A DNA stretch of 64,000 nt. It comes from Blepharisma stoltei (taxonomy: Eukaryota; Ciliophora; Heterotrichea; Heterotrichida; Blepharismidae). The DNA lies in NCBI GenBank assembly GCA_914767885.1, contig CAJZBQ010000036.1, positions 124,001 to 188,000 on the forward strand, read 5' to 3'. The translations under genes were made by a program, and so were the position numbers. Numbering within the stretch: the first letter of the stretch is position 1; each line of letters opens with the position of its first letter. Positions 47,551-61,100 of this stretch are shown here, piece after piece. The notes beneath the pieces are model-generated. The model did no database searches, was not told the DNA's origin, and saw nothing but the letters and a program-made list of their open reading frames with translations.

Positions 47551-50500
47551 TTATTGAATGCTCTCTTTATCTTCTAGTGCATGGCTTTTATTGATTGATA
47601 TGCTATTTGATACTAGAGAAACTTCAATTCGATTGAAAGCTGCTTTTGAATTTTCACTGTTATAACTGTTTTCGTCTGAACAATTTGCCACTTTTTTTGA
47701 TTTTCTGAGACTCTTAATTTTATTAATTATTGATCGAGAAATCGATTTGAGGACGCAAAATGATCAATAAATTAAAAAATAGCAATTTGCTATGACAATA
47801 ATTGCAAAGAAAAAGTATCCAGCTTCATCATTTAAAGATCCCATTAAATAGTAAAGCCCACTTCATATAGTGACTGCACAGACTATCCTTGACCTTAATT
47901 CCATTTGATTTAGATTAGGCTCAGTATAAGGGTTATTTGAATACTGTAGTCTTAAATATATTGAATATAAAATAGCCACAATTATTGCTTGAATCTTTAA
48001 AGATACTCTTGCTAAAAAAACTGAACAGCAAATAAGAATAATTTTACTATACAAAATGATAAATTCCCAAAAATAGAGATTATCTTTGTATCCATTGAAA
48101 AGAAACCCATATCTTAGACGCACACCTAAATCACTCAGTCTGCTTTTATTTTTAATTAGATTTATTAAGCAAACTGTAGGCAAAATAATTCCCCATAAAA
48201 TAATAGATGGCAATGAAATGGTTGCCACATAAACCATATGATCATAATTTCAGCATCTAAAATCAAGATTTTCTTCTAATCAATATTCGCCAGGATTAAT
48301 TTCTGTGCAATTCATTGATGCAAACATTTTTCTCACTATACTTGGATGAATTAAAAATAATAAAATAATCCCAGTTGATATAAAATCATCCCAAAATGTT
48401 TTGTATGAAGTTTTGGCTAGTTTTATAATAATCCAAAAAAATAAACTCAAAACCAACATAATTGCTGGAATTAAAGCCACCATAATAAGAATTTTGAAAT
48501 AAACTAAATTGCTGCTATAGAAACTTCCTTGGAGTGGCGCTGCAAGCGCAGGCCACTCCATGCGGAATTCATGGGTTGGTCGAACCAACGCACAGTTTTG
48601 GTTCGACCAACTCCTATGTTGGTTAAACCAACACAGGAATTCCACATGGAGTGGCCTGCACTTGCAGCGCCACTCCAAGAAAAGAAGTATATCATTTGAT
48701 CCAAATAAGCATTGGCATGAATAAATTTGCTGATACACATAATCTGCATTATTTTGAATATTAAAAAGGGTCAAAACTTCAGATGATCAGTTGAGCTTAA
48801 AAGTGGATACTAAAATGATCATTTGAAAATAATTCAAAAATATTTTTATGAAAATTGAAATTTGGGACTTTGGCTTTAGAGCGGATTTTCTTGTTGTTTT
48901 TATTATAATTGCCAATAAAATAATTAACCCTATTGTTATTCCTATAGTCACTAAAACGTTAGTTCTATATCCTGGACACTTTTCACATTTGTTGCTTGAA
49001 GTATAAGAAAACCCTGCTTTGCAAGATTGACATTTATTGCCCTTGTAGGCTTCACTGCATTCACCTGTATATGAAATATTGTTTATGTTAGGCGAGCCTA
49101 AACAAGATGAAGGATAGGGACATTTTCAAAATTTATCTGTATATATATTGTCTCTCCAATATCCAGGGCGTGGAACCATTGTATAATTTCCAAGGCATTG
49201 AGCTTCATCGGGACAAGAAAGACAAGAAATCAAGTTTGGGTTCAAACTAAAACCCATGGGGACATATTTGACAATTTTTTCCTGATATGACCTCTCCAAT
49301 TTTGCATTTTCTCATATTCACATTTAATATTAAATTTTGGCTATAATTGCTTTGACCTGAAGATTTTATTTTGGAAATATCAATTGCTGAAGAAGTAGCA
49401 ATTATTTGAATATTCGATCCAGGCTCAGCAGAAATAACAAGTTCAGAGAAGTTAAATATTCCTTTTGATGCAGTAACTTTTGTTGTTCCAGAAATTTGGG
49501 TTCTTAAACTTGTAGATTTAAGCACTGCTTCACTAACATTATCAGTGGCTATGATATGATTTAAATCGTCAACCAAAGCAATTTGCAGTTGATTTTTAAT
49601 GCGTTGTCCAGGTGCGATTTCTGTTAAATTTAGGCTTGAAACAGGGTCTGATAATAATCTTTTGCTATTAAAACCTGCTAAACTGCCATCTGCTTTTACT
49701 TGCATTAGCTTGATTGGATATGAAGCTATATCTTTACCGTATTGAGCTGCGTTATTTTTATATGTATTATTGAAAAGTGAAGGAGTTTGGTCATCTCAGC
49801 TGATACCTCCACCATTATATTCAGCGAAGTTTTCAATAAAAACGCTTGAATTAATATCAAATTTACATTTTTTTGTATCGAAACAATTCATATTGATTCC
49901 CCCTCCAATCCCACTATCAATGTTTTTATTTGTTAAGTCTTGGCTTGAAATAGCTTTATTTTGCTTAAAATTGGAAAAAATTATTTTTAAATTTGCATTA
50001 TTCGAGTATATTGCTCCTCCATTTTGTGCCGAGTTATTTAAAAACTTGCTTGAAGTCACATTAGCGTTGCTACTGATATCTTTTGTAGATTTAAAAAATA
50101 AAGCACCTCCATGTAAAGACGCAAAATTATTCGCAAAATTACAATATATAATTTCTATATTTCTACATGAATCACAATAAAGAGCTCCTCCATCATTTCC
50201 TGAACCATTGCTAAATGAAGAATTTACAATTTCTAGCTTTTTTATTTGTTTTCCATATATTCCTGTAACAGAAAATTTATTAAAGATTGAATTTTCAATT
50301 GATAATTCGACTTGATTCACATTGATAACTCCACCTCCAATAAGGCTTTCTATATCAACGAAATTCGAGCTATTTATGGATATTTGGCTATCAAAAGAAG
50401 CATAAATTGCACCGCCACTAGGAGATGATAATTTGTTAAAAAATGAGTCCTTGATTAATAAAACACTTGAGCTTGCATAAATTGCTCCACCTCTTTCACT

Positions 50501-53500
50501 TGATTTTCCATTAGAAAAGGTTGCATTAGCTACATATGCATTGCTTTCTGCTAATAAATATATAAAACTTCCTGAAATACTTCTTTGATTTTCAAATTTT
50601 GAATCATATATTTCTGCATTCGAATACGTTAGTGATAATCCTGGAGTGTATCCTTCAGCTGAATTATTGCTAAAAATGGATGATGAGATCACTATTTTTG
50701 AGCTAACCATATTAATCAAACCTAAGTTTGATGCATAATTGTTGGTAAATTGGGATAAAATTAGAGAAGAAGCTACCAAATTGCAGTTAAAAGCATAGAT
50801 TGCAGACCCATCATTTTCACATGAATTTTTTTCGAATTTTGAATTTAATATAAAAAATTGAGACTCTTGTTCAGCGTTTAGTACTCCACCTTTTCTTTTT
50901 GCTTTATTTTGAATAAATGAGCAACTTTCACAATAAAAAAATGATTTCGAAGTAATTGATATCGCTCCGCCGTATTCTTCACATGTATTATTTAAAAATT
51001 GTGATGAGCTTGCATATAAAATAGCAGAGTTTTGAAGGTAAAAACAAGATCCATAAGGAGCAGAATTAAACTGAAAAACAGAACCATTATCTGTAAAATA
51101 ATCAAAATTCAAAAAAACGACTCTTGCATTGTTGTATTCAAAGACAGAATTCTTAGTTTCAACAGTTGAATTTCTATTTTGGCTGTCTGTATAAATAACT
51201 GAGTTTCCAGTATTTTTTCTGAAAATAGAGAGCTCAATACATATTTTTGAAGGCAAATTTTTTGTATCTTCTCCTATATCAATTCCCAAAACAGCTGCCA
51301 AATATGAAGAGTTTTCAATGAAAACACAGGATTTAAAAGATAAAATTCCACTGCTGAAATATAGAATTATAGTTCCTGACTGTTTTGAGACATTTTCATT
51401 GAAATTAGAAACTAATATAACTGACTCTTTAGAAAGTGCTACTGAGCTATCGATATATAAAGCTGCACCATTATTTGCATAATTTCCTATAAAATTTGAT
51501 TCCAAAATTTTAAAGTCAAGACTTTCTGATGACCTTGAGCTCTGAATCAAAAAAATTGCTCCTCCATTAGAAGAAGCTGAATTTCGAATAAAATCACTTA
51601 ATGATATAATAAGCCACGATATTTTATTATTTTGAAATAAAGAAACAAAATATAAGGCTCCACCATTGCCCTGCCTCGATTCATTTGAATCAAAGATTGA
51701 AGACTCAATAAAAATACTTACTCCTGAAAAGTAAACTGCAGGGGATAAACCTGCTAGGTTATTAATGAAAGAACAGTTTGATATATACAAAGTATTTTCA
51801 CTCTCAACTCCTAGTGCACCATAACCTGAAATGTAATTGTTTATATTCTCAATAAATTTTAAATTTGTGAAATTTCTATCATAAGATCCTGTAAAATAAA
51901 AACACACTGGCGATGGTCCATTTCCAACATTCCCAGAGCAGCTTAGAGAATTTAAGCTATTGGAATCTGAATCATCAATTATAAAAGTTGGTGATGAATT
52001 TCTACAGATATTTTTTGTAATATTAACATCTTCGATATATAAATTAATTGATTTCGATAAACTCACCATAAATTCACAATCTACAGCTTTTGCATTATAT
52101 TTTGGTTTACTTAAATATAAGTCATAAGCATCCCTATTTTCAATAAAATATTTCAGAATTAGAGAATTGACATTTGAGTCTTCGTACGGAGATCCATTAG
52201 AATCTATAGTCAAATTTTTTAAATCAAAATTAACCAAATTTACTGTAGTGATCATTCCTTTGGCATGATTATTTTTGAAAGAAATATCAATAAATTTGCA
52301 TCATCTTGGAACTGAAATGGCATCAACGTATCTAAAATTATTAAAAACAATAGTTTGGGTTGTTTTTGTTTTATAATAATCTAATACTGCAGAGTTGTAT
52401 ATATAAATTAATGAATCGCTTTCTGCGCCATTTGAATCAATGGTTAAATTACTTAGGTGAACATTTAATAGCAAGGCAAGAAACTCTACTCGGATTAATC
52501 CAAATTTTCCATAGTTTGATATAAAATTGGTGTTCTTAATGATTATATGAGTAATAGTCATATAAGTCAAATAAAAAGTTTCATTAATACTAGAGTCGTA
52601 TCTTTCTATATTTAATTTGCTGTAAAATATTCCTGTTTCACAATAATTATGCATAAAAGTGCAGTTATCAATTTCAAATTTTTTCAAATTACTAATATAT
52701 ATTAGTGAACCAGTCGAAAGAGAGCTTTTTGGTTTTAAATAAACCAAATTATATTTAAAATCCACATTTTTTATAATAAAAGTCGAATAAGATTCAGAAT
52801 ACAAAAATCCTCGAAAATCAAGTGGGTCTCCAAATTCAAATCCGTTATTCAATCTAGTCACAGAGCCTCCTAAGTAAGTAAAATTTCCATGTGGATGCAC
52901 AACTGCATTTGTTTCTTTTCCACTTAGTCATATATTATCAAAAATTACATTAATTAGCTCAATTGTCCCATTCCCAGATATAATAGAATCATAATTGAAT
53001 CTAAAATTTCTAATTTCAACATTTCTTAATGTCAATTCAGAATCAGCATGAAATAGGCTAAGACTCCCAGTTTTGTCAATCTGACAGCTATCTAAAGATA
53101 TATTTTGTGATATGCGCTGATTTCTATCATTATAGTAATAGCCGTCACTTTCATTATAAAAACTATATGCACAATAATCGCAGTATATAGAATCACACCC
53201 ATTATCTTGCCCAGATCCATCGATAATAACATTTTCAAACTTGATATATGAAATCATTGAGCATGAAAGCCGCGATCATCCATTAATCTTTATCAAAATC
53301 TTACTTCCATCATATGAGCCTATTACAACGGATGAGGGCTTTTCTAAAGGATCACAGTCAGTTAAAGTATAATTTCCATCGTTAAATAAATAGAAATAAA
53401 GTATTTGATTTTCCAATATAGATGGATCCGCTAAACTTTGATTAATAGGCAGTTTAAACTGTAATGCATAATCAAGTGTTTCAAATGGAGAAATCGCAGT

Positions 53501-54833
53501 CCCATTTCCTGATGGGTAAGACCCTTTCTGAATTGAAGTCACATAGTAAAACTGAAAATCTGGATGCTTAAAAAACTTTCAATAATTAATGTCGGTTAAA
53601 GCAAATTCACCTATGCTAAAAGTTGAAGGATAACAGTAGGTGAGGTTGCATAAATAGCAGTCGTAAATACTACATTTATTGGGAAAAGATTGAGGTATAT
53701 TAGGACACCCATGATACCCATCATTTAAGTGGCATAAGCCAAAATTACATTCTTCAAAAAAACATTCAGGGTAGTAGGATTTGTAGTCTAATGACATTGT
53801 TAAATTGCATTTATTAGATGATGCCACTGAACAAATTTCAAAAGATACAATAGCATTTGTATTATAAGTAAAACTTTGCTGATAAATGGTGTATTTTATT
53901 AATTCTTCATCATAGCATCACTTGCTAGAATCACTGCTGACTCTATCATACTTGCAATCTTTTACTAAACATGCTGGTTTGCATTTTCCATAATCTTCTG
54001 GCATACAATATGGTGAGCATCGACAAGCAAAATTGTCATATTTACAACGAAAAGTATTACAAACTTCATCGCATACCTCGTTTCTAAGCATGTCTAAGTG
54101 GCATCCACTTTCACAAAACCCACACTTTTCAGCATCAAAATCACAATTATAGGTATTGCAAACCTCATCGCATACATAACTCTGAAGTACATCCAGGAGA
54201 ACAATCACAATCAACATCATCGTAATTGCATTCTTCAGCATAGCAAGTTTCATCACAAATGGAGTTTCCAATCATTCACAAGTAGCAATCAGGCGCACAA
54301 GTGATATTGAAGCAGTCTCCATTATCATAATTGCATGGGGAACTATTACATTCCTCATTACATATCCCATCTCCTCATATAGTCAAATTACAACCTTCGG
54401 CACATTCTGAGCAGGCTCCCATGTCATAATAGCAAGAATCTGTGTTGCACTCAGGATCGCACTCATTTCCTAATTGAGATTTTTGACCTATATATGGAAT
54501 ACATGATTCAGCGCAGTACCCGCAATCTCCTAAGTCATATCCGCAAAGATAATCTTGGCAATGTTGAGCGCAATCGCCATTCCCAAGAGTACTTAAAGTG
54601 CATTCACCACCCCAAGCAGGGCATTGTGGAAAACAATCTGAGCTTTGAGCTTGAGCTGAGGTATTATAAAGAACTCCTGTATCATAATTGCAAAAAGGAT
54701 TCATGCAGCCAGGATTACATGTGCCATCGCCTCGCTGATTAGGAATTACCACTATTGGAGGGCATCTGTTGGGATTGCACAGCATATCTATACTAGAAAC
54801 AGGAATTCAAAAGGTCAGAGAAAGCCAGAGCAT
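47551..54833 (-). pseudogene. Giant membrane protein copy with two small frameshifting deletions
   Basis: ATG of MLWLSLTFWIPVSSID; stop TAA 47551-47553. Same architecture and about 90% similar to the 39759-47349 gene. After removal of IES 48517-48690, 7109 nt remain. It differs from its sister by an 11-base loss at about 54182 (between CTSEL and CDEVC) and a two-base loss at about 49255 (QGFYSL becomes GF-stop). Adding 13 gives exactly the sister's 7122, so no other net indel exists. The 819-codon beta-helix frame at 49796-52255 is uninterrupted, so the losses are recent, or the sequence has errors here. Confidence 0.8.
48517..48690. other. Large fold-back IES (174 bp)
   Basis: TA-bounded. 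Excision joins FGSND to SSNLVYFKILIM. Arms of about 60 bp pair (TTGGAGTGGCGCTGCAAG with its inverse; GGAATTC shared). The loop has three GTTGGT...ACCAAC hairpins. Much richer in G+C than its surroundings. Confidence 0.9.
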
Positions 54834-55009
54834 ATTTTTATTAAAATTGAGGAAATCAAGAAATTATATTTTTCAAAAAAGATTAGCTAACTATTTTTTC
54901 AGCAAGTTATCTTTATTGAACTTTTATTTGTTTTATCCTTATGAATTAATATTCATGTCACTTTCTTCTGTGGCTTTGTCTACAGGCAAGCTTCTAATAC
55001 TTCTATCAT

Positions 55010-56047
55010 AATTACTTGCCTGGGGAAAAAATAATTTTAAAAAGCCCATATAGCTTTTTTCAATGCAAAATCTTACTGTGGGATTTGACCTCTTGGCGAT
55101 TCTCTAATTATAGATAATTATGATGCAATAGCAAGATTTTATTATTATCATGGAGATTATGAGGAGGCTTTGCGATACTTTGAAACTATTGAAAAAATTT
55201 GTTATGATAATGAACTAATCAAAATCAAGAATTATATTGGATCTATTTATTCTTTGATTCAAAATTATGAAAAATCCATTGAATCTTATCTTAAACTAAA
55301 AACATTATTATCATGCGGATATCAAATAGATAAAACATTTCTTTGTGTTATAAATGCAAGGATTGGAAAATCTTATTGTAAAAAGGGTGATATGATAGTG
55401 CTGGAATCTATTATATGGAAGCTTTTAAGCTTATTGATTACTACAATTTTTGTCTATATGACCATGATTTGAGCTCAGCTAAATTTCTTATTGATTATTT
55501 TTTATTTAATAATGAAATTTAAAAGTGTGAAACTGTTTTAGTGAAGGCATGAGAAGTTTTAGAAAAAAATCCAGCTTTAGATCTCTTACAGGCCAATGTG
55601 ATGCTAATATGAGCAAAACTTAAAATTGAACAAGGTGAAAGAGAAGAAGTAGATAAATACTTAAATCAAATAGAAAAAATATATAAAATTGATAAAATAT
55701 TGATGGGTACTCCAGGAAAGATACAGCCCAAGCATGATGAAATTTTAAGGTGAATAGATTTTGTTAATGTTCTGTTAAGGATTCGAGATTTAATAAAAGC
55801 AGAAAAAATATTAAAATATATTGAAGAGATATTTAAAACAAATTTTTTAAGTAGCTGGAGCTTAAAACGAGAGTTATATTTATTGCTTGGACTTTTATAA
55901 TACTTTTGAAAAAGAGAAATAGAAGCAAAAGTGTGCTTTGAAAAATCATTAAGCATATCTGGTCAGCATACTAATGATATACGAGGAATGAACATAGCTA
56001 AACAATGCTGAATTGAAATAGAAATAGTGGAAAAAAATTCTCAATAA
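55010..56047 (+). pseudogene. C-terminal TPR fragment, subfamily 2
   Basis: Similar to the last about 340 residues of the 29400 gene: FKKPI-AFFNAKSYCGIW, GDYEEALRYFETIEKICYD, QIEKIYKIDKIL, KAEKILKYIEEIFKTNF. Frame changes at about 55055 and 55393, TAA within NNEI-KCETV at about 55519, and a further stop at about 55900 show decay. No N-terminus. It lies isolated between divergent membrane-protein genes, 25 kb from its cluster. Confidence 0.75.
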
Positions 56048-56062
56048 AGTTAGAATTTTTCT

Positions 56063-56270
56063 TACTCCCTACCCTGTGCTAGCAAAACCATTTAAAAAGA
56101 CATTATTTCAGAATAAAAGCTCCATGAATAAAAATTTTTTTTATATAATTATTTTAAATTAATTTAATATATATGCAATAGTTATTATAATGAAATATCT
56201 AGCTAATTCTGTTTAGTTTTAAACATTTTGCAGGTTAAAAATAAAATTTTTACAAATTATATTAGTATTT
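56063..56270 (-). mobile_element. Worn MITE relic
   Basis: One end (CTTACTCCCTACCCTGTGC, AGCAAAACCATTTAAAAAG) and part of the core remain; the other end is gone. Confidence 0.55.
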
Positions 56271-56629
56271 AAGAGCTCTTCAGGTTAATAATTTGCTAAA
56301 TAATCCCTAAAATCATTAATTAAGGTTTATTTTTTAAAGGATCCTCCATTGATAACATATTTATTAATAATTCAATAATTTAAGTCTCTAAAAGGTGTTT
56401 TACCATTTAATTCTTATAAATATATAGAGCGCTGAAGAAATAATAATTTAATTTATATCTCAACTATTTGCTGAGCCAATCATTTGATTAGCATAAAAAA
56501 AGTATTTACGTGCATAATGCTATATCTGCATCTTCATTTCCATTACAATGCTGCTTATATATATTCAGTACTTTTTAATAGTATAGTTTTAATTCACTTC
56601 ATGACATTACTTACTTATAGCAAAAGATG
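56271..56629. other. AT-rich, nothing recognised
   Basis: No open frame, repeat or motif that I can support. Confidence 0.4.
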
Positions 56630-57710
56630 GACAGATGCTTAAAAAGCAAATTGAAGTCTTGGGATAAGAGTATAAAGTTAATATAAACCATGAAATTGTG
56701 ATATTTTGAAATGCGAACAGAATGCTTGATTTAGGATTAATGATAGAGTGCTCAAGATAGAAGAAGGTTATAGATGCCTGAGTATGGAAAAGGATTAATA
56801 ATTCTCATCATTTGGAAGAAAGGGTAAAGAAGATGAAAGCAGCATTCGGCTTAATCTTGGGTAGATGCTTAAAGTATCTGCAGCTGCATAAGAAGTTAGC
56901 GATCTTGAAGGTGTGTGTCAACTCTGAAGGTCTCTATAGCATGGAAACAGCTGATATCACTGAAAGAGCGGTAAAAATGCTTAAACACTGGAGATAATCC
57001 AAGAAGATAGATAAGATGACTGTTAGGTGCTCCCAAGGAGTTGCAAATAAGACCTTATATATGGATATTTAATTTTAAATATGAAATGCAGAATGCTGAA
57101 ATATCACCGAAACAGAGAGGGAAAGCAGAAATGGGACAATATTTGGAAAATTTATTTATTGAATGAGCAAATGGTCTTTCATGGGCTAGCATTTGTGCTA
57201 ATTGTTTAGGTTCAGAATATTAGAGAAATTGTTAGGAAGCTAAAAAGTTGATAGAGTCTAGGATCAGAAGGCAGGACATCAGTATCTAGCGAATAATTGA
57301 AATGGAAGTGCCGGCCACAAGACTATATTTTATGCTTTAAATTAACGACAATCTGGTGGAGCACCCATACATTTATCTGAACCTCATGGGAAGCATGATG
57401 GCCGTTCGCAGAGCCTAAAAAATTAAATCGAAGTTGCAGATGCAATAGATGTGGATGAATTGAGGAAGATGAAATCCATCTTCTAAATAGCTTGTATGAT
57501 GAAAAAGAGTAGAGTTTTTAATGAAGTTGCAAAAGGTAGGAGTGCTGGAAGGAATTATTGAAAGTAGATTTGCGATTAATGAGATTGTGCTATATTCGCA
57601 CAGATTTATTAGCTGGCTGAAAGAAACTCATGAAAATGCATTAGTAGAGATAACAATAGTATTAAGAATCTGCTAATAAGTAAAAAAGAGAAATCTGGAT
57701 CACAGCGATA
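56630..57710 (+). mobile_element. LINE remnant, 3' half of reverse transcriptase to C-terminus
   Basis: HHLEERVKKMKAAFGLILGR...AILKVCVNSEGLYSMETADIT (56810-56965) fits the RT thumb region before the usual 'YG-E-W' motif. A frame at 57427-57510 gives CRCNRCGWIEEDEIHLL, the C-terminal Cys/His motif also seen at 3617-3675. The catalytic FxDD part is absent. Like the first remnant it is followed downstream by an R2 copy. Confidence 0.65.
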
Positions 57711-57719
57711 AAATGCATA

Positions 57720-58187
57720 ATAATAATGATCTATTTCTTTTCACTACACATTCTTATCCCCTTGCTAATCCAATTTTCTTACTAAATTGTCTGCTATTTC
57801 TCACTTCTTTTTAGATTAACATCATTCACTTCAAGGCTCTCTTCAATTTCCTCTGCTCATCCAAAATTTTGCAGATTCATATGTAGAGTTAATTTTTTCA
57901 TGTCCAAAACCTCAATCTTTGTTCATCTTATCATAATGGGAGCCTTTCCCATACTTCTTCAGCCTAGTCGAGTTTATTGTTATAAAAATCTTCAATAATA
58001 TTTATCAGCGTTATATAGTAATTAAAATCGTCAGGGTATCTCACAGCAGCTGTTTCTTTATTCTTTTCCTTCCAGCATCCTTAAATTATATAGCCTATCA
58101 TTTCTATCCTGCATAGCTCTGTCTAGCACCAGGCCAGATGCAAAAGACATTTCTCTGCTTTCTTAGTGATTTCTTCAGCTGCTTACT
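57720..58187 (-). repeat. Dispersed repeat R2, copy 3
   Basis: Matches 4290-5060 with the MITE removed (shared TATGCTATTTCT/TCTGCTATTTCTC, GATTCATA, GGTATCTCACA and TTTCTCTGCTTT blocks). It ends about 13 bp before the ATG of the next gene, replacing the upstream sequence that its sister genes have. Confidence 0.6.
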
Positions 58188-58199
58188 TTTAATAAAAAT

Positions 58200-61100
58200 A
58201 TGCTCTGGCTTTCTCTGACCTTTTGAATTCCTGTTTCTAGCATAGATATGCTGTGCAATCCTAACAAATGCCCTCCAATAGTCGTAATTCATAATTAGCG
58301 AGGCGATGGCATATGCAATTCTGGCTGCATGAATCCTTTTTGCAATTATGACACAGGAGGTTTTTATAATACCTCAACTCAAATTCAAAGCTCAGATTGT
58401 CTTTCAAAATGCTATAGCAGCACTCCTTTTTGCGATTTCAGTATTCTTGGGGATGGCAATTGCGATATTCCGTGCGGTAAATTTTTTTGCGGATATGACT
58501 TAGGAGATTGCGGGTACTGCGCTGAATCATGTATTCCATATATAGGTCAAAAATCTCAATTAGGAAATGAGTGTGATCCTGAGTGCGATACAGATTCTTG
58601 CTATTATGACATGGGAGCGTGCTCAGAATGTGCCGAAGGCTGCAATTTGACTATATGAGGAGATGGGATATGCAATGAGGAATGCAATAGTTCTCCATGT
58701 AATTATGATAATGGAGACTGCTTCAATATCACTTGTGCGCCTGGCTGCTACTTGTGAATGATTGGAAACTCCATTTGTGATGAAACTTGCTATGTTGAAG
58801 AATGCAATTATGATAATCTTGATTGCGATTGTTCTCCTGGATGCATTCCAGAATTATTAGAAAATGATATATGCGATGAGGTTTGCAATACCTATAATTG
58901 TGATTTTGATTCTGAAAAGTGTGGGTTTTGTGAAAGTGGATGCTATTTAGACATGCTTAGAAACGAAGTATGTGATGAAGCTTGCAATACTTTTCGTTGT
59001 AAATATGACAATTTTGATTGTGGATGCTCACCGTATTGTATGCCAGAAGATTATGGAAAGTGCAAGCCATCGTGCTTAGTAAGTGATTGCAAGTATGATA
59101 GAGTAAGCAGTGATCCTAGCAAGTGGTGCTATGATGAAGATTTAATAAAATACACTATTTATCAGCAATATTTTGCTGGGAGTACAAATGCTATTGTATC
59201 TTTTGAAATTTGCTCAGTCGCATCATCTAATAAATGCAATATAACAATGTCATTAGACTTAACATCATGCTACCCTGAATGCTTGTTTAAAGAATGTAAT
59301 TATGGCTTATGTCATATTATAGATAAGGATAATTGTCCTGTTTTACCTCAATTATTTTGCGATTTTTGTAGTATTTACAGCTGCGATCTATGTAACATTG
59401 TCAATGGCTGTTATCCTTCATCTTTATACATAGGTGAATTTTATTTAACCTACAATAATCATTGAAAACTCTTAAAGCATCCAGACTTTCAGTTTTACTA
59501 TGTGACTTCAACTCAGAAAGGGCTTTACCCAGCAGGAAATGGGACTGTGATTTCTCCATTTGAAACAATTGATTATGCATTGCAGTCTAAACTGTCTAGC
59601 GAAAGCTTATTGGATCCACCTATATTGCGAAATCAAATACTTTATTTCTATTTATATAACGATGGAAATTATAGTTTAACTGACTGTAATCCTTTAGGAA
59701 AAGCCTCATCTGTTGTAATAGCCTCATATGATGGGAGTAAGGTTTTGATAAAGATTAATGGATGATCGAGGCTTTCATGCTCAATGGTTTCTTATATCAA
59801 GTTTGAAAATGTGATTATTGATGGATCTGGACAGGATAATGGGTGTAATTCTATATATTGCGATTATTGTGCATATAGGTTTTATAATGAAAGTGACGGC
59901 TATTATAGTCCGAGCCTCCTTTAGGCTCAGTATTCCTGGAATCTCACTATGTTTACCTGAAAGGGCTGGATAGCCAATTTCATAAATAGTTATTCTATTT
60001 GCATTTGGATAGATTTGAGAGACTAAATAGCTTTTATGTATAGAGAGTCATTTGAGATCCTGAATTAAAGGAGCCTTGGGTATACTATAATGATAGAAAT
60101 CAGCGCATTTCGCGAAATATATCTTTAGATAGCTGCAAGATTGACAAAACTGGGAGTCTTAGCCTATTTTATGCTAAATCTGCATTTACATTAACGAATG
60201 TTGAAATTAGAAATTTTAGATTCAATTATGACTCCATTATATCTGGGAATGGGACAATTGAGCTAATTAATGTAATTTTTGATAATATATGACTAAGTGG
60301 AAAAGAAGCAAATGCAGTTGTGCATTCATATGGAAATTTTACTTACAAAGGAGGCTCTGTGACTAGACTAAATAACGGATTTGAATTTGAAGACCCACTT
60401 GATTTCCGAGGATTTTTATATTCTGAATCTTATTCGACTTTTACTATAAAAAATGTGGATTTTAAATATAATTTGGTTTATTTAAAACCACAAAGCTCTC
60501 TTTCGACTGGTTCACTAATATATATTAGTAATTTGAGAAAATTTGAAATTGATAACTGCACTTTTATGTATAATTTTTGTGAAACAGGGATATTTTACAG
60601 CAATTTAAATATAGAAAGTTATGATTCTAGTTTTAATGAAACTTGATATTTAACTTATGTGACTATTTCTCACATAGACATTAAGAACACCAATTTTATA
60701 TCCAACTATGGAAAATTTGGATTAATCCGTGTAGAGTTTCTCGGTTTGCTATTAAATGTTCACCTAAGCAATTTGACCATTGAATCAAATGGAGCAGAAA
60801 GCGATTCATTAATTTATATATACAACTCTGCAGTATTAGATTATTATAAAACCAAAACAACCCAAACTATTGTTTTTAACAATTTTAGATACGTTAATGT
60901 CATTTCAGTTCCAAGATGATGCAAATTTATTGATATTTCTTTCAAAAATAATCATGCCAAAGGAATGATCACTACAGTAAATTTGGTTAATTTTGATTTA
61001 AAAAATTTGACTATAGATTCTAATGGATCTCCGTACGAAGACTCAAATGTCAATTCTCTAATTCTTAAATATTTTATTGAAAATAGGGATGATTGAGACT

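Noticed and set aside
58296-58298. TAG (and the TAG ending the 15625 gene) read as Gln, as in some other ciliates
   Set aside because: Neither TAA nor TAG occurs inside the clean frames of about 2300 codons, and both occur at gene ends; two isolated CAG-to-TAG changes fit mutation better.
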